Source of the DNA: Rhizobium ruizarguesonis
Lineage (GTDB): Bacteria; Pseudomonadota; Alphaproteobacteria; Rhizobiales; Rhizobiaceae
Length of the DNA stretch: 64,000 nucleotides
Direction of reading: 5' to 3'
NCBI RefSeq assembly: GCF_012349115.1
Contig: NZ_PQIG01000024.1
Span: 1-64,000 of the forward strand
The number at the start of each line of letters is the position of its first letter. Positions within the stretch are counted from its first letter, which is position 1. Both the position numbers and the translations under genes were made by a program. This document shows, piece by piece, positions 17,901 through 25,547 of the stretch. The notes below the pieces were generated by a model that did not search any database, was not told where the DNA came from, and saw only the letters and a program-made list of their open reading frames with translations.

Positions 17901-18103
17901 GAAGCCAAAGCGCTCAAGCTTCCGGAACTGACCTGCTCTACTGGAAACGGTCCGCACCATTCGGGAAGACCAAGCCACATCTGATGCTATCTGCTGAGGA
18001 GGGAGGACAACCGGGCTCGCTGGCCTGGGCAACCCCGAATTCTATGCGTGAGGTCGAGCCCTCGACAGCCTTTGCCTTGAAATCGATCAGCAGGAGGAAC
18101 TGA
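14897..18103 (+). CDS. drmA: DISARM-type helicase DrmA
   Basis: A 1068-residue superfamily 2 helicase. Motif I is WFPTGGGKTEAYLGL (about 431-445) and motif II is QDELHLISGP (DELH at about 635), followed by GSTATIG (III) and NMISVGVDVSR, then YIQASSRVGRGLDG (V/VI). Cys pairs CPVCGNRLG and CSNEDC (about 547-580) suggest an inserted zinc ribbon. The glycine-rich Walker A, DELH box and following DUF1998 gene are the hallmark of DrmA, which loads on and moves along incoming phage DNA. The GTG at 14897 is chosen because GGAAGGA lies 7 bases upstream and it forms a GTGA overlap with the previous stop; an in-frame ATG at 14882 is the alternative. Confidence 0.85.
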   Translation: MTRSDHHPVRRDLLRITEALLLGPLQSDEEISSAPVDTYLTGILWPEGATLDAIEDDQDDGAPNDIDGETDGGVPGYRAVRPCSIGLTFAADENATVTVSTASTARYKPIDREPAEGGKRRRRMWSRQQLNYFYEIQPGHAGTWRVNDFTGPDGTPVHDPAVNLHIRRRLSGGRQVLTITLINKAQPTEDRLRDEFCLLQAGLKIQSITRDGIGAIRPRQTSLPAGADDDARSAALLYRDVLEYAVGHGVAVIWEPNSDQRTGWLETAWMPVATVKGMNASGHGKLREFLSRNPQALSAQWLAQCEDRSEVLDVLGGFAGVYEEWIREELASRVDRFSGDLRIAAKRNVDLCRAALRRIEAGVDMLARDVHAWKAFTLANAAMDRQSRFPAKGERAGPLTWRPFQLAYILMVLPGLVDPRDLDRDHVDLLWFPTGGGKTEAYLGLTAFQILHRRLTDADRRSEGGVDVLMRYTLRLLTVQQFQRAAALICACEAIRIERDDLGEAPISLGLYVGGDATPNRGRTAMEALDLEHDGQKPKSTPRQLLECPVCGNRLGADCYQRAPEDAGIDIRCSNEDCATYGAPLPVITVDDFIYDAPPSLLIGTIDKFAQLPRRSDLRVLFGLDGGLRPGLIIQDELHLISGPLGSMAGLYETVVDLLCTDDGFRPKVIGSTATIGQAGRQVRALFDRPVLQFPPSGFEASDSFFAVRDDDGPDRLYVGLCSAGRSPKFALQAAAAALLQGIGHLVNTGTDPALADPYWTAVLYFNSLRELGGAHVLLQDDIPRQISFLASRLGGRRRVLETDAIELSSRVSSRDLPDFLAQLGNPLTDGSDPFEPQPRDSVLASNMISVGVDVSRLGLMLVNGQPKSTAEYIQASSRVGRGLDGLVMTLYNFGRPRDVSHFEHFLTYHSALYRSVEATSVTPWAPRARDKALHAVIAAAVRHLTDGMKDDQDAIAFDPQDKEVRRLIDAIRQRAVSASDGIEGEDAAEDIDAIVEEWASRSQSAQASGTDLLYWKRSAPFGKTKPHLMLSAEEGGQPGSLAWATPNSMREVEPSTAFALKSISRRN

Positions 18104-18105
18104 AT

Positions 18106-19995
18106 ATGGCAAGACGTCCCCGGAACGCCCCTGCGTCCGAACCGACTGATGCGGTGGAACCGATCGGGACGGTTCGCCGATCCCAGCTTGTCTCTTCCTT
18201 CGGCATTGGGGCGATCATCGACCTTGAGAAGGGCTCGTTCATGCCGATGGGATTGGAGGACTGGGAACGGATCAACTCGCTTCCGTCTCTTAGGATCGGC
18301 GAGGAGCGGCTGCAGTCGATGCTTGGCGTCAGCCACTTCCGCCTTGGCCCGGTGAAGGAGCAAATAGCTGGAACAACACAAGTCCGCGCTCGCAGCGCAG
18401 CACCTGCCGTCAGGTTCCCCGAATGGCATGAATGCCCGAAGTGCCATATTATAGGACGGGAGGGCACTCCCTTCGAACTGGCCGACGATGGCGCTCGGCT
18501 TCGCTGCACGGCCCATGGTGGCAAAGTCTTCACGAACCCCGTCCGCTTTGTTGTAGCCTGCCGTCGGGGTCACCTCAGCGACTTCCCTTGGGAATGGTGG
18601 GCGCATCGTGGTTGTGAAGGGGGCATTTGCCAGCGTCCCCTGCTGCGGCTGGGCTCGCGCGGTGAGTCCGCATCGCTCGCAGACCTCTTTGTGGTCTGCG
18701 AGGCTTGCAGCACCCCCGAACGGAAAACCATGCAATCGCTCGGAACAGCCTTTGGTGCTGATGCGCTGACTGGATGGACGTGCGATGGCTTCAGGCCCTG
18801 GTTACATGATCGTCAGGCTGACTGCCGGGAGCAGGTCCGCGCATTGCAGCGCGGTGCCTCTAACGTGCACTTCGGTGTAGTTGGCTCAGCACTGTCCATA
18901 CCTCCTGCATCAGAGGCGTTGACGCAGATCGTCGAGCAATCCCGGATGTATCTGGATGGAGTGCCTGAGGCGGCACTTCCGTCAGTGCTCACAGGTGTGT
19001 CGCAGACCTACGGCGTCCCCGTGGATCAGTTGCTGGCCGCATACCGACGGCTGCGGTCGATTGAAGTAGGCGGCCCTCCTCTGACCGAAAAAATCGCGCG
19101 TGAGCAAGAGTATGATGCGCTGTCGCAGGACCGCGACGACCCCATCGTCGGCGGGGTTGTGCCGCAGTTCCAGAACGAGGTATTCGACCCGCCTCCAGCG
19201 CTCTCACACTGGTTCGATCTGGTCGGGGCAACGTCGCGGCTTCGCGAGGTGCGTGCCCTTGCAGGGTTCTCCCGGATTGAGCCGCATCCGGTGAGTCCGG
19301 AGCGCGTGCGACAAGCGATTGCGGAAGGTAAGGTTTCCCCACTCTCGAAGACTGAAAGGACCTGGCTGCCCGGCGCCGAGATCAGAGGTGAAGGCATCTT
19401 TCTGCGCTTCAGGACGGAAACCGTCGATAAGTGGATCGACGACAATCCCGGCCTGGCCGCCCGCGTCGCCATCCTCGAGACTCGGAGCATGCAGATTGCC
19501 GAAGAGCGCGGCTATGAGCGAGACTACACGATCACCCCGCGTCTGCTGCTGGTACACTCTTTCGCTCACGCTTTCATTCGACAGATTTCGGTCGAGTGCG
19601 GCTATTCGGCCTCTGCATTGCGCGAACGGCTATTTGTTTCCGACACTGGGAGGACCATGAATGGCGTCCTGATCTACACCGGCTCGCCAGACTCCGAAGG
19701 CAGTCTTGGAGGGCTTGTCCGCCTGAGCACCCCCGACCTGCTTCAACCGATCGTACTTCGAACGCTTGCCAATGCCGGATGGTGTGGCAGCGATCCGGTG
19801 TGCCTGGAGACGGATCCCACGCAGTCAGGCGACCGGATTAGCGGTGCGGCCTGTCACTGCTGCCTTCTTCTTCCTGAAACCGCTTGTGAGCGTTTCAACC
19901 GCGAACTCGATCGCGCTGTTCTGGTCGGTGACGCGGATCAGTCGTTTGCAGGCTTTTTTGGCAATCTCATGCCGGAGTCCGAATGGCAGTCTTGA
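18106..19995 (+). CDS. drmB: DISARM-type DUF1998 protein DrmB
   Basis: A 629-residue protein starting 2 bases after drmA. CPKCHIIG (about residue 110) and CRRGHLSDFPWEWW form the first metal-binding region. The C-terminal DUF1998 domain holds LVHSFAHAFIRQISVECGYS (about 482-501) and ends with GAACHCCLLLPETACERFNR (about 583). DrmB pairs with DrmA to form the DISARM core that recognises non-self DNA, and the pair alone is reported to bind DNA and unload at free ends. The 3' end overlaps the NERD gene by 13 bases. Length and motif order are as expected for DrmB. Confidence 0.88.
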   Translation: MARRPRNAPASEPTDAVEPIGTVRRSQLVSSFGIGAIIDLEKGSFMPMGLEDWERINSLPSLRIGEERLQSMLGVSHFRLGPVKEQIAGTTQVRARSAAPAVRFPEWHECPKCHIIGREGTPFELADDGARLRCTAHGGKVFTNPVRFVVACRRGHLSDFPWEWWAHRGCEGGICQRPLLRLGSRGESASLADLFVVCEACSTPERKTMQSLGTAFGADALTGWTCDGFRPWLHDRQADCREQVRALQRGASNVHFGVVGSALSIPPASEALTQIVEQSRMYLDGVPEAALPSVLTGVSQTYGVPVDQLLAAYRRLRSIEVGGPPLTEKIAREQEYDALSQDRDDPIVGGVVPQFQNEVFDPPPALSHWFDLVGATSRLREVRALAGFSRIEPHPVSPERVRQAIAEGKVSPLSKTERTWLPGAEIRGEGIFLRFRTETVDKWIDDNPGLAARVAILETRSMQIAEERGYERDYTITPRLLLVHSFAHAFIRQISVECGYSASALRERLFVSDTGRTMNGVLIYTGSPDSEGSLGGLVRLSTPDLLQPIVLRTLANAGWCGSDPVCLETDPTQSGDRISGAACHCCLLLPETACERFNRELDRAVLVGDADQSFAGFFGNLMPESEWQS

Positions 19996-21722
19996 TCCCC
20001 GATGTTCCTGAGCGTTGTCCTAACAGCGAGCGGCTCGTCTATGAGCGACTGGGTCGCGAACTGCCGGACGACTGGGTTGTGCTCCATTCGCTGGGATTGC
20101 CGGGTCACGAGAAAAAGATCTGGGGCGAAGCGGACATGATAATCCTGTCGCACCTCGGCGTCTTTGCGATCGAGGTAAAGGGAGGAAAGGTATCCTGTAC
20201 CGACGGCGTGTGGACTTTCTCAGGCGACTTCAAGAGCTACACAAAGAAGGAGAGCCCGTGGTCACAGGCGTCGGGCGCCATGAACGCAGTGAGAGACCGT
20301 CTTCATGCCGCAGCCGGCTCGTTCAAGGATGTACTTTTTGGCTTTGGCGTAGTGATGCCCTACACGACCTTCACTACGACGGGCGCGGAAATCATACCGG
20401 AGGTTCTACTCGACAAGCGGAAATTCCGCGATACCCTTGCCCACTTCATCTCCGCGATCCAGCGATACTGGCATGATGTCTGTCTCGAAAAGCGTGGGAG
20501 GACTTATCGCGGCCTCAGACCGGACGAGATCCTTCTCGCGAGGCAGATATTAAGGCCGGATCTTGAAACTGCACTAAGCCTGGGCGGATATCTCACCGGT
20601 GTCGACGCGCGGCTGATCTACCTGTCCAATGAGCAGATTCGGGCATCGCGCCGCCTCGCGGCCAATCCGCGGACGGTCGTGCGTGGAGCGGCCGGTACGG
20701 GCAAGTCGGTTATCGCGCTGGAACGAGCGCGACAGCTCGCCGCTAATGGCAAGCGCGTATTAATGCTCTGCTTCAATCAGCTATTGGCCGCCCACGTGCG
20801 GGAGGGGCTCGCAGCCGATGATAGTGGCGCGAAGCTGGAGGTCCGCCATACACACGCCCTTTACCGCGAACTTATCGCAGCCGCCGGTCTCCTACCACAA
20901 CTTGAGAAGGAGGACTCTGACCACCACGAGTTCTTCCCGAAGCGGTTTCCTGAACTGGCGGCGGAAGCGCTTTGCGAACACGCTCCAGAGCTATGGGACG
21001 TCCTGATTGTTGACGAGGCTCAGGACCTTCTCACCCCGGAGCATCTTGACGTTATGGATCTGCTGGTTCGTGGCGGGTTGCGGCGAGGCCAGTGGCACCT
21101 TTTCCTGGACCCGCTTCAGAACATTTACAGCGTCGAGACCCAGGAAATGGTGGAGCAGAGGCTGAGCGAAGGAGCACCCGCTTTCGATGATCTGTTCGAG
21201 AATTGCCGGAACACGCGACAGGTAGCCGTGCAGGCTTCGATTATCTCAGGGATTGACCTGGCCGTAGTCGGTGCCCCGGACGGACCACAGTGCCAAATTC
21301 ACTACCATGCTGATGCGAAAGATGGAATCACGCAATTAGAAGCCATCATTCGCGATCTCATCGCCCGGGATGTCCCGGCCAGCGACATCGCTATCCTCTC
21401 GACCCGCCGCCATGAGAACTCACTCCTCGCGGGGCAGCGCGAATTAGCGGGCCGTCGACTCGCCGATCCCGCGGACAAAGCTGCACTGCGCGCCGGGTCT
21501 CTACTGTTTACGACGATGCACTCATTCAAGGGACTGGAACGGCAGGTCGTGATTGCGATCGACATGGCGGAAACAGGTGACGAACGATGGGCCATGCTCC
21601 ACTATGCCGGACTTTCGCGTGCAAGGGGACTGCTCCACGTGCTTTTGCCCACATCTGCCCGCCGGGCGTACGATAGACAGGGAGAGGCATTTGGTAGGCG
21701 ACTAGAATCCCGCCGAGCCTGA
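19983..21722 (+). CDS. NERD nuclease-domain / superfamily 1 helicase fusion
   Basis: A 579-residue protein. Residues about 15-150 form a NERD (nuclease-related) domain with the signature GEADMIILSHLGVFAIEVKG (about 48-67), where D and ExK match the PD-(D/E)xK active site. A UvrD-like helicase follows: motif I RGAAGTGKSVIA (about 235), Ia MLCFNQLLAAHV, II VDEAQDLLTP (about 343), and V TMHSFKGLE (about 514). It is the last gene of the DrmA/B operon and takes the place where drmC (a phospholipase-D nuclease) would be in DISARM. The likely role is to degrade DNA opened by the helicases; this is inference from domain content and position. Confidence 0.85.
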   Translation: MAVLIPDVPERCPNSERLVYERLGRELPDDWVVLHSLGLPGHEKKIWGEADMIILSHLGVFAIEVKGGKVSCTDGVWTFSGDFKSYTKKESPWSQASGAMNAVRDRLHAAAGSFKDVLFGFGVVMPYTTFTTTGAEIIPEVLLDKRKFRDTLAHFISAIQRYWHDVCLEKRGRTYRGLRPDEILLARQILRPDLETALSLGGYLTGVDARLIYLSNEQIRASRRLAANPRTVVRGAAGTGKSVIALERARQLAANGKRVLMLCFNQLLAAHVREGLAADDSGAKLEVRHTHALYRELIAAAGLLPQLEKEDSDHHEFFPKRFPELAAEALCEHAPELWDVLIVDEAQDLLTPEHLDVMDLLVRGGLRRGQWHLFLDPLQNIYSVETQEMVEQRLSEGAPAFDDLFENCRNTRQVAVQASIISGIDLAVVGAPDGPQCQIHYHADAKDGITQLEAIIRDLIARDVPASDIAILSTRRHENSLLAGQRELAGRRLADPADKAALRAGSLLFTTMHSFKGLERQVVIAIDMAETGDERWAMLHYAGLSRARGLLHVLLPTSARRAYDRQGEAFGRRLESRRA

Positions 21723-21824
21723 CTCCTGCAAGTTCTGATCTTGAGGCTTGCTGTGTCTGATGCCATCCGTCAGGTACGTTACGGCGCCGGCTGGCTCGAC
21801 TTCTCATACACTCCGCCGATCAAG

Positions 21825-22310
21825 ATGACGCGTAATGGTGAGATCCAGCAGGCATTGCGCCTGCTCGGATATAGCGGATATTGGCGCCTGCTGCCTGATC
21901 GGCCGACCCTCGCCGCTTATCTGGACGCCCGTACCGGTGCTGAGCGCGATCATCCCTGTGTCGTGTTTCTCAGCACGCACTGCGTTGCCGTGAGCGGTCA
22001 TGTGTTCTGCGATGTCTTCAGCCGCGGTGTCGTCATCGACATCGACGACGCGAACGGCCGCCGCAAGAGAGTCAACCGTGTCTTCGTGCTGACCAAGCGG
22101 ATCGCACCCTCGCCGATTGCCACCAGGCAGCCGGTGCCGAACGCGGCGAAAGCGGGTGCGAACAGCAAAGTCGACGGCTTTTTCGTGTGGCGATCAAGGC
22201 TGAGACGGGAGCACTCCGCGTCAAGATCACCCCGAATGAGGTCTTCATCGTCCATCCTGGTGAAGGCGGCTGGTATTGGCTGGGAAGCCGGGAGAGCGTC
22301 GAGGACCTGA
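21825..22310 (+). CDS. Hypothetical protein of mobile-element type
   Basis: The frame from ATG 21825 (MTRNGEIQQALRLLGYSGYW) encodes about 160 residues. The middle section DHPCVVFLSTHCVAVSGHVF followed by CDVFSRGVVIDIDD has a Cys/His/Asp arrangement somewhat like papain-fold proteins found in phages, but I would not assign that. From about 22185 the sequence loses character while the next frame becomes protein-like, so a frameshift near the end is possible. It lies between the defence operon and decayed recombinases. Confidence 0.4.
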   Translation: MTRNGEIQQALRLLGYSGYWRLLPDRPTLAAYLDARTGAERDHPCVVFLSTHCVAVSGHVFCDVFSRGVVIDIDDANGRRKRVNRVFVLTKRIAPSPIATRQPVPNAAKAGANSKVDGFFVWRSRLRREHSASRSPRMRSSSSILVKAAGIGWEAGRASRT

Positions 22311-22390
22311 TTATCCGGCCGACCTCCGATGGCCGGCTTCGCGGCAATACCGACGAGGCCGCGGCCTACCGCAAGGCCATGGGCGGTTAG
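22187..22390 (+). CDS. Small hypothetical protein (67 residues)
   Basis: Begins with GTG (MAIKAETGALRVKITPNEVF) and continues HPGEGGWYWLGSRESVEDLI. It overlaps the preceding frame by more than 100 bases in another phase. It is either a separate small gene or the frameshifted end of the one before. No function is known. Confidence 0.35.
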   Translation: MAIKAETGALRVKITPNEVFIVHPGEGGWYWLGSRESVEDLIIRPTSDGRLRGNTDEAAAYRKAMGG

Positions 22391-22506
22391 CCACGCCGAC
22401 GGGATGAGCGTGATCGCGGCAATTATTGCCATGAGCGAACCCTTTGCTCCGCGGCACGCTCGCACCTCCGGCGCCCCCAATCGCGAACTGCCGCTGGGAC
22501 CATCCG

Positions 22507-23345
22507 ATGCCCAAACGCGTCCTGTTTTATGCTCGCCATTCGTCCGACGACCGCCTCTGCGCTTGCTTCGACAGGCAGAACTATCATGCCAAACGCTTCA
22601 TCAAGGAGAACGGCTGGAAGTTGGAACTGACCTGCCGTGATGAAGACATCGGCGGAGTTGTGTTCACCGCGCAGCCTGGTATCCACAAACTCCTTGAGAA
22701 GGTTGATCATGGATCAATCGATGTCGTCCTTTGCCACACGCTGGATCGTCTGTGCTCGAGTTTCACCGTTGCAGCACGGCTGCTGCATGATCTCAAAGCC
22801 AAAGGCATCGAGCTCTGGGCGGCGGACCCCGCGGTATGCGGATCAAGACCAAGGACCTGATCGAGTACTATTGCACTGATCCGGGTAGACCGCTCGGAGG
22901 TGGTCGCCATTTCTAGGCGAAGCCTGATGACCTCTATGAAGTGGAACACCTTGTCCGCCTCCCGTACGGATACCGCTATACGGGCGCCTACAATGCCGAT
23001 CGGCAGTATGTCTTCGGGTTCAGGATCCTGGATCCCGAAGCCGCCGACGTCGTCCTGCGGATCTTCCTGATGTACGCCGACGGGTTGTCGCCGGCAAAAA
23101 TCGCGGCAGTCCTCAATACGCAAGGGGTGCCGAGCCCCCACGGTCGGATGTGGCGTGACGCCACCATCCGCGGAGACCGCGCTCGGAGAACCGGCATTCT
23201 CAACGACGACAGCTACATCGGCCGCTCCTGGGTGCCCGGCAGGAACTACTACGATTACTCGCAGGCCCTGCAGATCGTCAGCGATGAACTCTGGAGCCGC
23301 GTAAAGTTGCGCCAGGAATTCTCGGCGCGGCGTGCGGCGCCGTAA
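22507..23345 (+). pseudogene. Serine recombinase A, broken
   Basis: The first part (22507-22860, MPKRVLFYARHSSDDRLCAC ... DRQNYHAKRF ... CHTLDRLCSS) is the resolvase catalytic domain, with the nucleophile region YARHSSD. It ends in a frame break. In another phase, 22941-23345 continues with the recombinase domain (LPYGYRYTGAYNADRQYVFG, IFLMYADGLSPAKIAAVLN, RGDRARRTGILNDDSYIGR). A TAG stop and a frameshift separate the halves, and the zinc ribbon and coiled coil are absent. It probably once mobilised the island. Confidence 0.75.
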
Positions 23346-23380
23346 CGCCCTTAAGCCAGCAGGTCGAACGCACCTGCATC

Positions 23381-23407
23381 AAACTGGCCGGCCTCGCCGG
23401 CCAGTTT
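23381..23407 (+). terminator. Strong hairpin between the two recombinase remnants
   Basis: AAACTGGCCGGC (23381-23392) and GCCGGCCAGTTT (23396-23407) form a perfect 12-bp stem with a 3-base loop, flanked by T and A residues. It has the form of a bidirectional intrinsic terminator just after recombinase A. Confidence 0.6.
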
Positions 23408-23441
23408 TACCAATGACTCTGTTCAAGATGGAATCCAGCAC

Positions 23442-24374
23442 ATGACCAAGACCGTTCTGTTTATGCCCGCTACTCCACCGAGCGCCAGCACGAAGTCTCG
23501 ATCGAGACGCAGATCGAACTGGGCGAAGCCTTCGTTAAAAGGCAGGGTTGGAAGCTGGCTGCGACCTATTCTGACGCCGCCATCAGCGGAACGAGCTATC
23601 AGTCGCGCCCCGGGATTCAGAGCCTGATCTCGCATGTATAGCGCGAGCGCATCAATGTCGTGCTCTGGTGACCGTCGATCGCTTGTCGCGCGACGTCGAG
23701 CATAGCGCCAAGATCCTCAAGGAGCTTCGCTGTCGCGACGTCGAACTGTGGACCGTCCACGCCGGCACCCCTGTCACCGACCTGGAACTGGCAATGCGCG
23801 CAGCACTCAGCCACGAGATGGTCGAGCAGATCCGTTACCGGACGCGTGAAGGCATGAAGACGGCGGTACGCAAGGGTACGCGCGACAAACTGGTCTTGGA
23901 GCTTGCCGGCACGGACGCGCCGGTGGAGGATTTTCAGGAGAAGATCGCCAAGCTGAAGCAGCAGTTCAATCCGGCCAATGTCGAGGTTGCCATCGCAAGC
24001 TGCTGTTCCTCGCCCGCAACAATGGCGACGAACACGCCAAACAGCGTCTGATGCCGATCGTCCGCGATCTGATCCAGACGGTTGTGATCGGCAAGACGCC
24101 CGGCCACCAGCCGGCAAGCCTGCAGGTGCACGGCGACATCGCCAATATCATGGCGTCCATGAAGGTGCTGGATCTGATGGAGCAGCAGTTCCTCGCTGCG
24201 GCAGGCAACGACATGATGGCGCGGATTGCGTCCGGCGAGATTGACACGGAGGCCAAACGCAAAAAGCTCCTCGACCGTTATGGCGAGGAGCTCAAGAGCA
24301 AATATTTGGAATGGGAGAATTTACAAGTTTCAGTGGTTGCGGGGGCAGGATTTGAACCTGCGGCCCGGTTATGA
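23442..24374 (+). pseudogene. Serine recombinase B, multiply frameshifted
   Basis: Reading across phases gives KTVL, then YARYSTERQHEVSIETQIEL, SDAAISGTSYQSRPGIQSLI, an in-frame TAG at about 23639, then TVDRLSRDVEHSAKILKELR, LSHEMVEQIRYRTREGMKTA and, after another shift near 23995, KLLFLARNNGDEHAKQRL to EELKSKYLEWENLQVS. These are a resolvase domain, a recombinase domain and a C-terminal coiled coil. At least three breaks make it inactive. The last codons run into the tRNA fragment on the other strand. Confidence 0.75.
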
Positions 24375-24376
24375 GG
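24334..24376 (-). tRNA. 3' fragment of initiator tRNA-Met (probable attachment-site remnant)
   Basis: On the minus strand the sequence contains the anticodon loop CTCATAA, then GCAGG-TTCAAAT-CCTGC (a perfect T arm), CCCCGCAA and CCA, as in the 3' half of rhizobial initiator tRNA-Met. The 5' acceptor strand, D arm and a paired anticodon stem are missing. The fragment directly abuts the end of recombinase B, so it is best read as one end of an integrated element, not a working tRNA. Confidence 0.65.
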
Positions 24377-24438
24377 CGCCCGCCACCTCCGCCCGGAACG
24401 TTCAGAACGCGCTGGAATGAGCACCACGGCTGCAGAGC

Positions 24439-24471
24439 AAAAAGGGCGCTCGACCCTTGCGGGGAGCGCCC
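24439..24471 (-). terminator. Rho-independent terminator
   Basis: GGGCGCTC (24444-24451) pairs with GAGCGCCC (24464-24471). On the minus strand the stem is followed by TTTTTG. It lies 140 bases past the end of the minus-strand gene at 24612 and marks the edge of non-island DNA. Confidence 0.6.
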
Positions 24472-24611
24472 TTATCCTGTCGGACACGAGCAGCTCGACG
24501 ACGTCGATACCGCGCGCATCCATTTTTCAGGCAGGACCGGTATATGGACCCTTCCCGCCGGGGTTTCAAGAGGCGGTTCAGCGGTTTTACACGACAATTG
24601 ACCGTAGTCGA

Positions 24612-24794
24612 TCAGGAGGCGACCCCGGTGATCGGATTGACCACGGGTCGTTCGCTCTTGTCCCTGACCCCGGCCGGCTGCACCACCGGCGGCGCCATCG
24701 ATTCTGCGTCGGCGGGCTCCGGCTTTTCAGGAACGGCGCCGACATCCTTGGGTCGTCGCTGCTCGGGCTTTACGTTTTGATCATTCGTCGACAT
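24612..24794 (-). CDS. Small proline-rich hypothetical protein
   Basis: A 60-residue protein (start MSTNDQNVKPEQRRPKDVGA) with a GAAAGGAGA ribosome site 6 bases before the ATG. It is polar and proline-rich, has no membrane segment, and is probably disordered. Rhizobia carry several small proteins of this composition. It is followed by the terminator at 24439-24471. The function is unknown. Confidence 0.55.
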   Translation of the reverse strand: MSTNDQNVKPEQRRPKDVGAVPEKPEPADAESMAPPVVQPAGVRDKSERPVVNPITGVAS

Positions 24795-24864
24795 TGTCGG
24801 TCTCCTTTCCAGAAAGAAGTCACGGCCGGCGACATGGTTCCGGCGATGGGATGGAGGACTACCG

Positions 24865-25506
24865 ATGCTTGACAGGTTTTTGCTGCAGGGGCCTCAGGAT
24901 GCGCGCTTCACGATCCTTCTTGCGCATGGCGCCGGCGCGCCGATGGATTCGGCGTCGATGACATCAGCGGCAAATGCACTCGCCAACGTTGGCTTCCGCG
25001 TCGCCCGTTTCGAATTCGCCTACATGGCCGCCCGCCGCACCTCCGAGGGCCGCAAGCCGCCGCCGCGGGCCGAAATGCTCAATCCCGAATACGAGGCGGC
25101 CATTGCCGAGCTCGGCGCCAGCGGCCCGCTTATTATCGGCGGTAAGTCGATGGGCGGCCGGGTCGCCAGCATGGTCGCCGACGATCTCCATCGTCGGGGA
25201 AAGATCGTCGGCCTGCTCTGCCTCGGCTATCCCTTCCATCCGCCCGGCCAGCCTGGGAAGCTGCGTACCGGCCATCTCGCGGGGCTGACGACGCCGGCGC
25301 TGATCTGCCAGGGAACACGCGACGAATTCGGCACGCGGGACGAGGTGCCGGGCTACGATCTGTCCGACAGGATCGAGATCCTCTGGCTCGAGGACGGCGA
25401 CCACGATCTCAAGCCGCGCAAGTCGATCTCCGGTTTCTCCGGTGCCGATCACCTCGCCACGATGGCGAAGGCGGTGAAGGCATGGGCCGAACGATTGCCG
25501 GTTTGA
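24865..25506 (+). CDS. Alpha/beta hydrolase of the KANL3/Tex30-like family
   Basis: A 213-residue cytoplasmic protein. The N-terminus ARFTILLAHGAGAPMDSASM holds the HGxG oxyanion turn, IIGGKSMGGRVASMVADDL holds the GxSxG nucleophile elbow (Ser near residue 94), and DEFGTRDEVP plus LEDGDHDLKPRK supply the likely acid and His109-type catalytic histidine. Length fits the compact dienelactone-hydrolase-like branch of these proteins, whose natural substrates are mostly unknown. It is divergent from the small gene at 24612 and convergent with the RES gene. Confidence 0.85.
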   Translation: MLDRFLLQGPQDARFTILLAHGAGAPMDSASMTSAANALANVGFRVARFEFAYMAARRTSEGRKPPPRAEMLNPEYEAAIAELGASGPLIIGGKSMGGRVASMVADDLHRRGKIVGLLCLGYPFHPPGQPGKLRTGHLAGLTTPALICQGTRDEFGTRDEVPGYDLSDRIEILWLEDGDHDLKPRKSISGFSGADHLATMAKAVKAWAERLPV

Positions 25507-25547
25507 GCATCACCCATATCCCCGGGGCCGGCCCGCGGCTGCCGCCG

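Noticed and set aside
24417..24872. 151-codon plus-strand frame through the terminator region
   Set aside because: It reads through a terminator hairpin and is antisense to a small gene with a good ribosome site; composition is not protein-like.
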